Assembly (NCBI GenBank): GCA_017519975.1
Contig: JAFWRM010000050.1
Span: 1 to 64,000 of the forward strand
Source: Oscillospiraceae bacterium
GTDB lineage: Bacteria; Bacillota; Clostridia; Oscillospirales; Oscillospiraceae
Direction of reading: 5' to 3'
DNA length: 64,000 bases
This document shows positions 37,493-45,251 of this stretch, piece by piece. The first letter of the stretch is position 1, and every line of letters begins with the position of its first letter. Made by a program: the position numbers and the translations under genes. Under the pieces are notes generated by a model that was given only the letters and a program-made list of their open reading frames with translations, was not told the DNA's origin and did no database searches.

Positions 37493-38425
37493 TCAGTCGA
37501 TGTAGTCCATGATGTGGCTCATCTTGAGGATCTCGTTGACCTTCTCGAACTTGTTCAGCGCGTACAGGTGGATGCCCTGGATGCCGCTGACTCTGTACTC
37601 GTCGATCAGGTTGCAGGTGTACTCCATGCCGGCCTTCTCGAAATCGGCCTTCTTCTGGGCGATGGATTCCTCGGACTCGTTGGGAGCGAAGGGGTTGGGG
37701 AAGATCCAGTGGTTGGAGATGATGGAGGACAGCTCTCTGGGCATGACGCAGCCGTTTCTGGACAGAGCCATGTTGATGGTGGAATCGATGGACAGAACGG
37801 GCATGATTCCCACGTCGACGGGCATGGTCACGCCGGCCTTGCGGATGGCGTCCATCCACCAGTGGAACTGATCCATATCCCAGCACAGCTGAGTCATGAT
37901 GTAGTCGGCGCCCTCATCCTGCTTCTGCTTGAGGTAGGAGATGTCGGAAGCCAGGCTGCGGCAGGCGATGTGGCCCTCGGGGGAACCGGCGACGGCGATG
38001 GTGAACTTGTCGCCGAACTCCTGACGGATGAACTTGACCAGCTCGGTGGCGTAGTGGAGATCTCCGCCCGTTCCCTTCCAGCCGAAGGGCAGGTCGCCGC
38101 GCAGGGCAAGGATGTGGTCGATGCCGTTGTCAAGGTAGGTCTGCAGCTGCTCGCGGATGCCTTCCTTGGTGTTGCCGATGCAGGTGAAGTGGGTCACGGG
38201 GATGGCCTTGGTGTTCTCCTTGACGTGCTTCAGAACCTCGAGGTTCAGACCGACGTTGCTGCCGCCGGCGCCGTAGGTGCAGGAGATGTAGTCGGGATCC
38301 AGCGTGTTCAGCTGTTCCAGAACGCCGCCTTCACCGCAGAGCTTCTGCATGCCCTTCTCGGTCTTCGGGGGGAAGACTTCGAATGAGAAAGCCATACGCT
38401 TTTTCATGATATCTACTACGTTCAT
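37493..38425 (-). CDS. metF: Methylenetetrahydrofolate reductase
   Basis: A 310-residue MetF-type (beta-alpha)8 flavoprotein that reduces methylene-THF to methyl-THF. The catalytic Glu region FSFEVFPPKTEKG, YGAGGSN, HFTCIGNT and ALRGDLP motifs are present, with the C-terminal GIQGIHLYALN segment. There is no metV partner gene next to it; acetogen MetF often needs MetV or another electron-donor subunit. It is the first gene of the C1 operon, behind a 100-base structured leader and a perfect-consensus promoter. ATG at 38425 with AAAGGAAG is chosen; upstream codons lie in the leader. Confidence 0.95.
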   Translation of the reverse strand: MNVVDIMKKRMAFSFEVFPPKTEKGMQKLCGEGGVLEQLNTLDPDYISCTYGAGGSNVGLNLEVLKHVKENTKAIPVTHFTCIGNTKEGIREQLQTYLDNGIDHILALRGDLPFGWKGTGGDLHYATELVKFIRQEFGDKFTIAVAGSPEGHIACRSLASDISYLKQKQDEGADYIMTQLCWDMDQFHWWMDAIRKAGVTMPVDVGIMPVLSIDSTINMALSRNGCVMPRELSSIISNHWIFPNPFAPNESEESIAQKKADFEKAGMEYTCNLIDEYRVSGIQGIHLYALNKFEKVNEILKMSHIMDYID

Positions 38426-38525
38426 GGGTGATCTTCCTTTCAAATAGAGTACTGGATTATGGATGTTTTCAGTCTGACGTCCACCCGGCGGCAATGCCTT
38501 GGCGCCGGACTCTGCCAGACTGCTC
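38426..38525 (-). promoter_or_regulatory. Structured 5' leader of the metF operon
   Basis: The predicted leader contains nested inverted repeats on the minus strand: an outer 7-bp CAGTCTG/CAGACTG stem (38516-38522 with 38470-38476), an inner CCGGCG/CGCCGG stem and a small CAA/TTG top. It does not match any riboswitch consensus I know (including the THF, ZTP and SAM families) and has no T-run, so it may act on translation. Confidence 0.5.
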
Positions 38526-38531
38526 TAAGCC

Positions 38532-38560
38532 ATTATACCGACGGCAAAAAAACCTGTCAA
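38532..38560 (-). promoter_or_regulatory. Perfect-consensus promoter of the metF operon
   Basis: TTGACA and TATAAT are separated by exactly 17 bases on the minus strand. The remaining 200 bases up to the iorB end hold no gene that I can support. Confidence 0.88.
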
Positions 38561-38762
38561 TTCCATTAATTTGTATAATCGCGGGTAAAATTTGTATTCT
38601 GCTTCCGGGTCTACCGAAAACGGGGTAGGAACCTGAAGAAAACAGGAAGCCCGGGGAAGAAAAGCGGTAGAGGCCGGACCCTCGCGCCCGACGCGTCGGA
38701 CGCCCGGAAAACCGCGCCGTTCAAGGCTCCGGGCGTGCCCGGCCGCGGCCCGGGGACGGAAA

Positions 38763-38792
38763 GCGGCCCGGCGGATTCCTCCGCCGGGCCGC
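38763..38792 (-). terminator. Terminator after iorB
   Basis: A perfect 13-bp GC-rich stem GCGGCCCGGCGGA / TCCGCCGGGCCGC with a 4-base loop, 30 bases after the iorB stop, with a short TTT on the minus side. Confidence 0.72.
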
Positions 38793-38821
38793 CGCGGTCG
38801 TTATTCGGCAATGGCGCCGCG

Positions 38822-39397
38822 TCAGGCGTTCCGGCCGGCGGCGAAGGCCGCGCGGTTCATCTCCAGAAAGCGGGCGGGCACCACGGCCTCGAGGGCGCTG
38901 AGCCAGTCTTCCTCCGGGATCTCCGGGAACAGGGCGGAAAGACGGCCCATCAGGACCATGTTCACGGCTTTGGCAGAGCCGGCCTTCACGGCCAGTGCCA
39001 GATAGTCGCCCGCCTCCACGTCGGCCCCGGCCGCGCGCATTTTATCCACCAGCGCGTCGGGATACGCGGCGCTGCCGGTGATCACCGGCATGGGCTCGAT
39101 CTTCTGCAGGTTGGTCACGATCTTCCCGCCGGGCTTCAGGTACTCCAGCCACCGGGCGGCCTCCAGCTGCTCGAAGGAAAGGATCACGTCGGCCTCTCCC
39201 CGGTCGATGACAGGGGAGAAGACCCGGTCGCCGAAGCGGACGTAGGTGACCACGCTGCCGCCCCGCTGGCTCATGCCGTGCACCTCGGAGACCTTCACGT
39301 CCCAGCCCTGGTCCAGCAGGACCCGGCCCAGCATCTTGCTGGCAAGCAGGGTGCCCTGCCCGCCCACGCCGACGATCATGATGTTCGTGCATGCCAT
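38822..39397 (-). CDS. iorB: Indolepyruvate oxidoreductase, beta (gamma-type) subunit
   Basis: A 191-residue subunit of the 2-oxoacid:ferredoxin oxidoreductase superfamily. The N-terminal GVGGQGTLLASKML and EVHGMSQRGGSV motifs are diagnostic. It pairs with IorA encoded 4 bases upstream to convert aryl-pyruvates and CoA to aryl-acetyl-CoA, CO2 and reduced ferredoxin. AAAGGAG precedes the ATG. Confidence 0.94.
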   Translation of the reverse strand: MACTNIMIVGVGGQGTLLASKMLGRVLLDQGWDVKVSEVHGMSQRGGSVVTYVRFGDRVFSPVIDRGEADVILSFEQLEAARWLEYLKPGGKIVTNLQKIEPMPVITGSAAYPDALVDKMRAAGADVEAGDYLALAVKAGSAKAVNMVLMGRLSALFPEIPEEDWLSALEAVVPARFLEMNRAAFAAGRNA

Positions 39398-39401
39398 GCG
39401 A

Positions 39402-41135
39402 TCAGCTCCTTTCTTCCGCCAGAGCGCCGAACCGGCACATCTGGGTGCATACGCCGCAGCCGATGCACTGGGTGGCGTCGATGCGGGCCTTTCTGTCCGC
39501 CACGGAGATGGCCGGGCAGCCGATCTTCATGCAGGAGCGGCAGCCCGTGCACCGGTCTTCATCCACCGTCAGCGGCGGTTTGTGCACCGTGCCCCGGATC
39601 ATCACGCAGGGCCGGCGGCTGATGATGACGGAGGGCTCTTCCGCGGCCAGTTCCTCCGTCACCGCCTCGTCCATGGCGGCCAGGTCGTAAGGGTCGGCCA
39701 CCCGCACCCGGCGGAAGCCGACGGCGCGGCAAAGGGCCTCCAGGTCCACCTTGCCCGCCGGGTCGCCCCGCAGGTTTTTTCCGGTGGTCGGGTTCTGCTG
39801 GTGGCCGGTCATTCCGGTAATGGAGTTATCCAGGATGATCACGGTGGAATTCGTCATGTTGTAGGCGATGTCGATGATGCCGGTGATGCCGGAGTGGATG
39901 AAGGTGGAATCGCCGATCACGCCCACGCTGCGGCGTTCGGCCTCGGACCCGATGGCCTTGTTGAAGCCGTGCAGCCCTGAGCAGGAGGCGCCCATGCACA
40001 CGTTCAGGTCCATGGAGTTCAGCGGAGCCAGAGCCCCCAGGGTATAGCACCCGATATCGCCGTACACCATGCAGTCGTGCTTCTTCAGCGTGTAGAACAC
40101 GCCCCGGTGGGGGCAGCCGGCGCACATCACCGGCGGACGCGGGGGAATGGGGTCGTCGATGGAAGCCGAAGACGGGACGGGCAGCCCGAGGCAGGCGCGC
40201 ACCAGATCCTGGGAGAATTCCCCGCACAGGGGGAACAGGCTCTTTCCCTCCACGGCGATGCCCAGCTTCCGGCAGTGATCCTCCAGTATGGGATCCAGCT
40301 CCTCCAGCACGATCACGCGGTCCACCGCGGCGGCAAAGTCCAGGAAAAGCTTTTCGGGCAGCGGGTACACCAGGCCAATCTTCAGGTAGCTGGCGCCGTC
40401 GCCGAACACTTCCCGGGCGTACTGGTAGCACGTGGAGTCGCAGATGACGCCGATCGCCCGGCCGCCCATCTCCACCCGGTTGTACGGGCACGTCTCGGCC
40501 CAGACGGTCATCTCACGCGTCCGGTTCTCCACGCGCACGTGGGCGGCGCGGGAATTGGCCGTCATCATCACCTTGGTCGGATCTTTCACGTAGGGCACCA
40601 GGGGCACCTCCGCGCGCTCACCCGGCTCCACTACGCTCTGGGAGTGGGCCACCCGGGTGCACATCTTCACGAACACGGGGGTGCTGTACCGTTCGGAAAG
40701 CTCGAAGGCCGCTTTCGTGAAGGCCACCGCCTCCGCGGAGTCGGAGGGCTCCAGCATGGGCACCTTGGCGGCAGCGGCGTAATGACGGGAATCCTGCTCG
40801 TTCTGGGAGGAGTGCATGCCCGGGTCGTCCGCCACACAGATCACCAGACCGGCGTTCAGCCCCTGGTAGGAGATGGAAAACAGCGGGTCGGCGGCCACGT
40901 TCAGGCCCACGTGCTTCATGGCGCAGGCCGCCCGGGCGCCGCCCAGACTCGCCCCGTGGGCGGCCTCCAGCGCCACCTTCTCGTTCGGGGCCCATTCGCA
41001 GTAGATCTCGTCGTACGCTGCGGCCTCCTCGGTGATCTCCGTGCTGGGGGTCCCGGGGTAGCTGGAGATGAAGCGGCAGCCGGCCTCATACAGCCCGCGT
41101 GCCACGGCCTTGTTGCCAAGCATCAGTTCTTTCAT
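39402..41135 (-). CDS. iorA: Indolepyruvate ferredoxin oxidoreductase, alpha subunit
   Basis: A 577-residue IorA. The pyrimidine-binding domain lies at the N-terminus (YPGTPSTEI), the TPP/Mg2+ domain near 345-440 (CAGCPHRG, GDIGCYTLG, GDSTFIHSG), and two 4Fe-4S motifs close the protein (CTGCRSCMKIGCP and CIGCGVCTQMCRF). It acts in the cytoplasm on transaminated Trp, Phe and Tyr. It follows the ligase gene by 12 bases with a GAGGAGG site. Confidence 0.95.
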   Translation of the reverse strand: MKELMLGNKAVARGLYEAGCRFISSYPGTPSTEITEEAAAYDEIYCEWAPNEKVALEAAHGASLGGARAACAMKHVGLNVAADPLFSISYQGLNAGLVICVADDPGMHSSQNEQDSRHYAAAAKVPMLEPSDSAEAVAFTKAAFELSERYSTPVFVKMCTRVAHSQSVVEPGERAEVPLVPYVKDPTKVMMTANSRAAHVRVENRTREMTVWAETCPYNRVEMGGRAIGVICDSTCYQYAREVFGDGASYLKIGLVYPLPEKLFLDFAAAVDRVIVLEELDPILEDHCRKLGIAVEGKSLFPLCGEFSQDLVRACLGLPVPSSASIDDPIPPRPPVMCAGCPHRGVFYTLKKHDCMVYGDIGCYTLGALAPLNSMDLNVCMGASCSGLHGFNKAIGSEAERRSVGVIGDSTFIHSGITGIIDIAYNMTNSTVIILDNSITGMTGHQQNPTTGKNLRGDPAGKVDLEALCRAVGFRRVRVADPYDLAAMDEAVTEELAAEEPSVIISRRPCVMIRGTVHKPPLTVDEDRCTGCRSCMKIGCPAISVADRKARIDATQCIGCGVCTQMCRFGALAEERS

Positions 41136-41147
41136 GCCTCTGCCTCC

Positions 41148-42782
41148 TCAGATGCCGTTTTCCCGCGCCACCAGGTTCTCGGCGCCCAGCAGCTTCCGCA
41201 GCTTCGGCTTTTCGATCTTTCCGGTGGCGTTCCGCGGGATCTGCATGAAGATGATCTCCCGCGGCCGCTTGTAGCGGGGAAGATCCATGCAGAAATCGTT
41301 GATTTCCTTCTCCGTGCAGGTCATGCCCTCCTTGATCTCCACCACGGCGGCCGGCTTTTCGCCGGTGCGCGGGTCGGGCAGCCCGATCACGGCCACGTCC
41401 TTGACCTTGTTGAAATTGCGCAGGAAGTCTTCGATCTGAACGGGGTAGATGTTCTCGCCCCCGGATACGATCACGTCTTTCTTCCGGTCCACGAGGTAGA
41501 TGAAGCCCTCCTCATCCTGCATGGCCATGTCGCCGGTGAACAGCCAGCCGTCCTTCAGCACCTCGGCGGTGGCCTCGGGATTGTTGTAGTAGCAGGTCAT
41601 CACGCCGGGGCCCTTCACGCACAGCTCGCCCACGCTGCCCTGGGGCACGGGCTGACCGGCCTCGTCCACGATCCGGCAGCTCCAGCGGTAGCCGGGCACG
41701 CCGATGGCGCCAACCTTGCGCTCGTTCTCCATGCCCAGATGCACGCACCCCGGGCCGGTGGATTCGGAAAGGCCGTAGTTCGTGTCGTACTGGTGGTGGG
41801 GGAAGTAGGCCTTCCACCGCCGCACCAGGGAGGGGGGCACGGGCTGGGCGCCGATGTGCATCAGGCGCCACTGATCCAGATGATAATCCTCCAGCTTCAC
41901 GTCGCCCCGGTCCAGCGCGTCCAGAATGTCCTGCGCCCAGGGGACCAGCAGCCATACGATGGTGCACCGCTCTTCCGATACGGCCCGCAGGATGGTGTCG
42001 GGGGACGTGCCCTTCAGCAGCACGGCCCGGGAGCCCGCAATCAGGCTGCCCATCCAGTGGAACTTGGCACCGGTATGGTACAGGGGCGGGATGCAGAGGA
42101 AAACGTCGTCCCGTCCGGTGGCGTGATGCTTCTGCTCCATCTCCGCCGCCTGGATCAGGCTCAGGTGCTTGTGCAGGATGGCCTTGGGGAAACCGGTGGT
42201 GCCGGAGGAGAAGTAGATGGCGGCGTCGTCCTGCTCCGTCAGCTTTATGCCGGGGGAGCGGCTGGAGCAGTCCTCCACCAGCTCACGGTAGCTCTCGGCA
42301 AAGGGCGGACAGCCGTCGCCGAAATAGATCAGCATGCGGCCCTTCATGGGGCGTTCGGCGTTGCGCTCGATGCGCCCGATGAACGCGGAGTCGAAGATCA
42401 GGCAGACGGTGTCCGCCAGCTCCGCGCAGTAGAGGATCTCGCCCGCGTCGTATCGGAAGTTGAAGGGAACGGCCACGGCCCCCGTTTTCAGAACGCCGAA
42501 GTAGATGGGCAGCCATTCCAGACAGTTGTACATGAGGATGGCCACCTTGTCGCCCTTCTTGATGCCGCGGGAAAGCAGCATGTTGGCGAAGCGGTTGGCC
42601 TTCTCGTCGAAAATGCTCCAGGTGATCTCCCGGCGGTACGGGGCGTACCGGGTGGGTTCGATCAGGCTGAATTCCTTCCAGGACAGCCGGCGGCTGTCCG
42701 GTTCGTCGGGGTTGAGCTCTACGAGAGCCACCTCGTCCGGGTAGAGCGCCGCGTTGCGCTCCAGCAGTTCGGTCACTACCAT
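41148..42782 (-). CDS. AMP-forming acyl-CoA synthetase (adenylate-forming family)
   Basis: A 544-residue class I adenylate-forming enzyme. The P-loop-like YFSSGTTGFPKA (A3), the YGLSESTGP (A5), LFTGDMAMQD (A7), DRKKDVIVSGGENIYP (A8) and the catalytic Lys of NATGKIEKPKL (A10) are all visible. In this operon it probably interconverts aryl-acetates and aryl-acetyl-CoA made by IorAB; a medium-chain or other acyl substrate is possible. I choose ATG at 42782 because upstream in-frame ATGs fall in or right after the -10 box. The leader has a GGCCGGAGCTCCGGCC palindrome. Confidence 0.82.
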   Translation of the reverse strand: MVVTELLERNAALYPDEVALVELNPDEPDSRRLSWKEFSLIEPTRYAPYRREITWSIFDEKANRFANMLLSRGIKKGDKVAILMYNCLEWLPIYFGVLKTGAVAVPFNFRYDAGEILYCAELADTVCLIFDSAFIGRIERNAERPMKGRMLIYFGDGCPPFAESYRELVEDCSSRSPGIKLTEQDDAAIYFSSGTTGFPKAILHKHLSLIQAAEMEQKHHATGRDDVFLCIPPLYHTGAKFHWMGSLIAGSRAVLLKGTSPDTILRAVSEERCTIVWLLVPWAQDILDALDRGDVKLEDYHLDQWRLMHIGAQPVPPSLVRRWKAYFPHHQYDTNYGLSESTGPGCVHLGMENERKVGAIGVPGYRWSCRIVDEAGQPVPQGSVGELCVKGPGVMTCYYNNPEATAEVLKDGWLFTGDMAMQDEEGFIYLVDRKKDVIVSGGENIYPVQIEDFLRNFNKVKDVAVIGLPDPRTGEKPAAVVEIKEGMTCTEKEINDFCMDLPRYKRPREIIFMQIPRNATGKIEKPKLRKLLGAENLVARENGI

Positions 42783-42837
42783 TTCCTGTATCTCCGTTTC
42801 TTCTTCCGGCCGGAGCTCCGGCCGCATGGTGCTGACC

Positions 42838-42866
42838 ATTATAGACCCGGCAAACGGATTTGTCCA
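42838..42866 (-). promoter_or_regulatory. Promoter of the ligase-iorA-iorB operon
   Basis: TGGACA, 17 bases, TATAAT on the minus strand. Confidence 0.75.
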
Positions 42867-42871
42867 CACAA

Positions 42872-42899
42872 TTCTTCAGCGCTTTACAGCGCTGAAGAA
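42872..42899. promoter_or_regulatory. Inverted repeat upstream of the iorAB-operon promoter
   Basis: A perfect 11-bp inverted repeat TTCTTCAGCGC / GCGCTGAAGAA around TTTACA, 5 bases beyond the -35 box. It could be an activator or repressor site. No regulator gene is adjacent. Confidence 0.45.
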
Positions 42900-42965
42900 A
42901 CGGAGGGTGAAAAGCCTTCCCCGGAGGGAGGAGGACCGCCGGCGGCGGCGGAGGGAACGGGGCGG

Positions 42966-42998
42966 AAAAAACAGGACCGCGCCCGGGGCGCGGTCCTG
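42966..42998 (-). terminator. Orphan terminator (minus strand)
   Basis: Minus-strand stem CAGGACCGCGCC / GGCGCGGTCCTG followed by six T. No gene lies upstream of it on this strand. The 390 bases between the ligase and GNAT genes otherwise hold only promoters and hairpins. Confidence 0.72.
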
Positions 42999-43023
42999 TG
43001 CCTTGAAGAAAAAGGATTCCCGT

Positions 43024-43065
43024 GAAGGAGGCGCTTCGTAAGAAAGCGCCTCCTTCCGGCTTTTT
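43024..43065 (+). terminator. Orphan terminator (plus strand)
   Basis: A 13-bp stem GAAGGAGGCGCTT / AAGCGCCTCCTTC followed by CGGC and five T. No plus-strand gene ends before it. Confidence 0.6.
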
Positions 43066-43105
43066 GAAAGTAACACAATAGAATCGGTCGTATCGTTTGA
43101 TAAAA

Positions 43106-43134
43106 TTGACCGCGTCGTATATGGATGGTACAAT
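43106..43134 (+). promoter_or_regulatory. Promoter of the GNAT gene
   Basis: TTGACC, 17 bases, TACAAT, 38 bases before the chosen start codon. Confidence 0.72.
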
Positions 43135-43171
43135 CATCCCAACCGATCGTGATTTGTGGAGAAGCACCAAC

Positions 43172-43654
43172 ATGAATATCATTCTGAAAGAGATGGAGAC
43201 AGACGAAGAAATAAAAGGAAAGGCTTATGTGCATTGGAAGTCGTGGCATGAGGCCTACTCTGGCCTTGTAAGTCAGGAATATCTTGACCGACTCACATTG
43301 GAGAAGTGCGAGAAAATGGCATTCAGCCGGCCAGAGAATACCATCATTGCAAAAGAAAACGGTATGGTAATTGGCTTTGTATGCTATGGTGACAGAGGCG
43401 AAGAAGCACCTGATGCCGGTGAAATATTCGCCCTGTATGTTTTGGCTGATTATTACGGAAAGAGTGTTGGCCGTAAACTGATGGATGCAGGATTGGAGCA
43501 AATCAAGCACTTCCCACAAGTGCGTCTTTGGGTCTTGAAAGATAACAAAAAAGCGATTCGCTTTTATGAAAAGTGCGGATTCCTGCCGGATGGCACAGAG
43601 ATGACGAGTCCCAATATTTCAGCAGCAGAAATAAGGATGACCTTAAACCGATAA
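43172..43654 (+). CDS. GNAT-family N-acetyltransferase
   Basis: A 160-residue GNAT acetyltransferase. The acetyl-CoA motif A is EIFALYVLADYYGKSVGRKL (about residues 82-101) with the R/Q-x-x-G-x-A/G-like YYGKSVG, followed by the C-terminal AIRFYEKCGFLPDG typical of small-molecule or protein acetylases. ATG at 43172 follows TGGAGAAG; an upstream in-frame ATG overlaps the promoter. The gene is visibly more AT-rich than all neighbours and is flanked by hairpins, so recent acquisition is likely. The substrate is unknown. Confidence 0.83.
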   Translation: MNIILKEMETDEEIKGKAYVHWKSWHEAYSGLVSQEYLDRLTLEKCEKMAFSRPENTIIAKENGMVIGFVCYGDRGEEAPDAGEIFALYVLADYYGKSVGRKLMDAGLEQIKHFPQVRLWVLKDNKKAIRFYEKCGFLPDGTEMTSPNISAAEIRMTLNR

Positions 43655-43692
43655 TTTTCAGTTTTGCTGAGATACCCCGAGGACAGAAAAGC

Positions 43693-43710
43693 CTTCCCCT
43701 CAAGGGGAAG
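43693..43710. repeat. Short palindrome CTTCCCCTCAAGGGGAAG
   Basis: An 8-bp inverted repeat with a 2-base loop in the AT-rich segment behind the GNAT gene. It resembles short intergenic repeat elements, but only one copy is present in the window. The 43655-43880 gap otherwise holds only the terminator below. Confidence 0.35.
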
Positions 43711-43782
43711 CCTTGGATGCATGTCTATCCGCAGGCAGCACGAGCATCGGATTTTGCGCTCCAAAACCCAGACAAAACAGAA

Positions 43783-43817
43783 GAAACTGGCGTGGCCACC
43801 ATGGTCACGCCAGTTTC
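43783..43817. terminator. Bidirectional terminator between GNAT and ricT genes
   Basis: A 12-bp stem GAAACTGGCGTG / CACGCCAGTTTC with a partly paired loop, and CCTTTTG after it on the plus side. Confidence 0.7.
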
Positions 43818-43880
43818 ATGTCCTTTTGAATCGGTAATTCAGCCTCAAAGCAGCTTCCTTATGAAGTGCTGCTCGAGGGT

Positions 43881-45236
43881 TTACTGCTGCTGCGGCGGGG
43901 CGCCGGCCGGCTTGTCGCCGCCGCCTGATCCGTGGTGCCGGCGCCGGTAGTTCCGGTGACGGTTCGGCTTGGCGCCGGGGTCCTTCGGCTTCCCGCCTTC
44001 GCCGGAGCCCTCCGGCGCGGCGTTCTTCGGGCGCTGCTCCCGGCCGCTGTCCGGATGGGCGCCGCCTTTGGAGCGGTGACGGTTCTGGTGGCTCTTCTGT
44101 CCGCCGGAACGGTTCTGGCTCTTTCCGTCGGGGGCGGCTTCGGCCGGGGCCGCGGTTTCGGGCGGACGGCTGCCGCCGGATTCTCCGGAGCGGCGGTTCC
44201 GGTTCCGGTTCCTGCGGCTTTTCCCGTGGGACGTCTTCTCCGGCTTCGGTTCCTGCGGCGCGGCGTCCTCGGGCACGGTCCCGTCGGCAAACACGAAGGA
44301 GGTCTCCTCCTGCTTCGGTACGGGAGGCTCCTCCAGACGGGAGCGGCGGATGCGGGACGGGGTGAACCCGGCCTCCTCCAGCCTCCCGGCGTCGCGGGCG
44401 GCGATGTACTCGGCGCGGCGCGCCTTGCCGCCCAGGATCTCCAGCTCGTCGAAGGGATAGGTCTTCGGTATGGTGTCCCCGGAGTCCTCCAGGCGCACCT
44501 TGGCGTAGCTGCGCAGCAGGTTCACGTTCACGACGGTGCCCTTGCCGCCCGGCGTATCCACGAAGGCGTCCACCTTGGGGGCCTGCTTCACCAGATCCTC
44601 GTAGGCGGCCTGCTCATACTTCAGGCAGCACATCAGCCGCCCGCAGGTGCCGGAGATCTTGGTCGGGTTCAGGGACAGACCTTGGGTCTTGGCCATCTTG
44701 ATGGACACGGGATGGAAATCGTCCATGAACTGGCGGCAGCAGAAGGGCCGCCCGCAGATGCCGAGCCCGCCCAGCATCTTGGCCTCGTCCCGCACGCCGA
44801 TCTGGCGCAGCTCGATGCGGGTGTGGAACACGCCCGCCAGGTCCTTGACCAGCTCGCGGAAGTCCACGCGGCCCTCGGAGGTGAAGAAGAACAGGATCTT
44901 GGAGCCGTCGAAGCTGTACTCCACGTCCACCAGCTTCATGTCCATGCCGCGCTCGGCGATCTTCTCCTGACAGATGCGGAAGGCCTCGGCCTCCCGGGCC
45001 TCGTTCTGTTCGCTGCGGCGCACGTCCTCGGGGGTGGCGCGGCGCAGAACGGGGCGCAGGGGCTGCACCACGCGGGTATCGTCCACCCAGTGGTTGCCCC
45101 AGGTGCACACGGCGAACTCCGGCCCCTTGCTCGTTTCCACGATCACGGGGTCGCCGTCGGCGACGGTGTTGCCGTTGGGGGCGAAGAAATACGTCTTGCC
45201 CTTGTTCTTGAATCGGATGCTTACGATCTCAGTCAA
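43881..45236 (-). CDS. ricT: RicT (YaaT/PSP1 domain) with a long basic tail
   Basis: A 451-residue protein. Residues 1-300 form the PSP1/RicT domain with the Cys-rich GICGRPFCCRQF (about 160) and GTCGRLMCCLKYE (about 195) motifs; in Bacillus RicT binds an Fe-S cluster with RicA and RicF and steers RNase Y maturation of mRNAs. Residues 300-451 form an unusual tail rich in Arg, Asn, Gly, Ser and Pro with repeated RNRNR/RHR-type clusters, likely disordered and nucleic-acid binding. The usual length is under 300. It lies 15 bases after holB, the order seen in many Firmicutes. Confidence 0.9.
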   Translation of the reverse strand: MTEIVSIRFKNKGKTYFFAPNGNTVADGDPVIVETSKGPEFAVCTWGNHWVDDTRVVQPLRPVLRRATPEDVRRSEQNEAREAEAFRICQEKIAERGMDMKLVDVEYSFDGSKILFFFTSEGRVDFRELVKDLAGVFHTRIELRQIGVRDEAKMLGGLGICGRPFCCRQFMDDFHPVSIKMAKTQGLSLNPTKISGTCGRLMCCLKYEQAAYEDLVKQAPKVDAFVDTPGGKGTVVNVNLLRSYAKVRLEDSGDTIPKTYPFDELEILGGKARRAEYIAARDAGRLEEAGFTPSRIRRSRLEEPPVPKQEETSFVFADGTVPEDAAPQEPKPEKTSHGKSRRNRNRNRRSGESGGSRPPETAAPAEAAPDGKSQNRSGGQKSHQNRHRSKGGAHPDSGREQRPKNAAPEGSGEGGKPKDPGAKPNRHRNYRRRHHGSGGGDKPAGAPPQQQ

Positions 45237-45251
45237 AACATTGTCCTCATT

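Noticed and set aside
38426-38525. Assigning the metF leader to the ZTP or THF riboswitch class
   Set aside because: The GCCGCCGGG string recalls the ZTP CCGCCTGGG block, but the following bases and the rest of the aptamer core do not fit.
38611-38811. Small minus-strand open frame between iorB and metF
   Set aside because: It runs through the iorB terminator hairpin, is Pro/Gly/Arg-rich and has no ribosome binding site; treated as non-coding.
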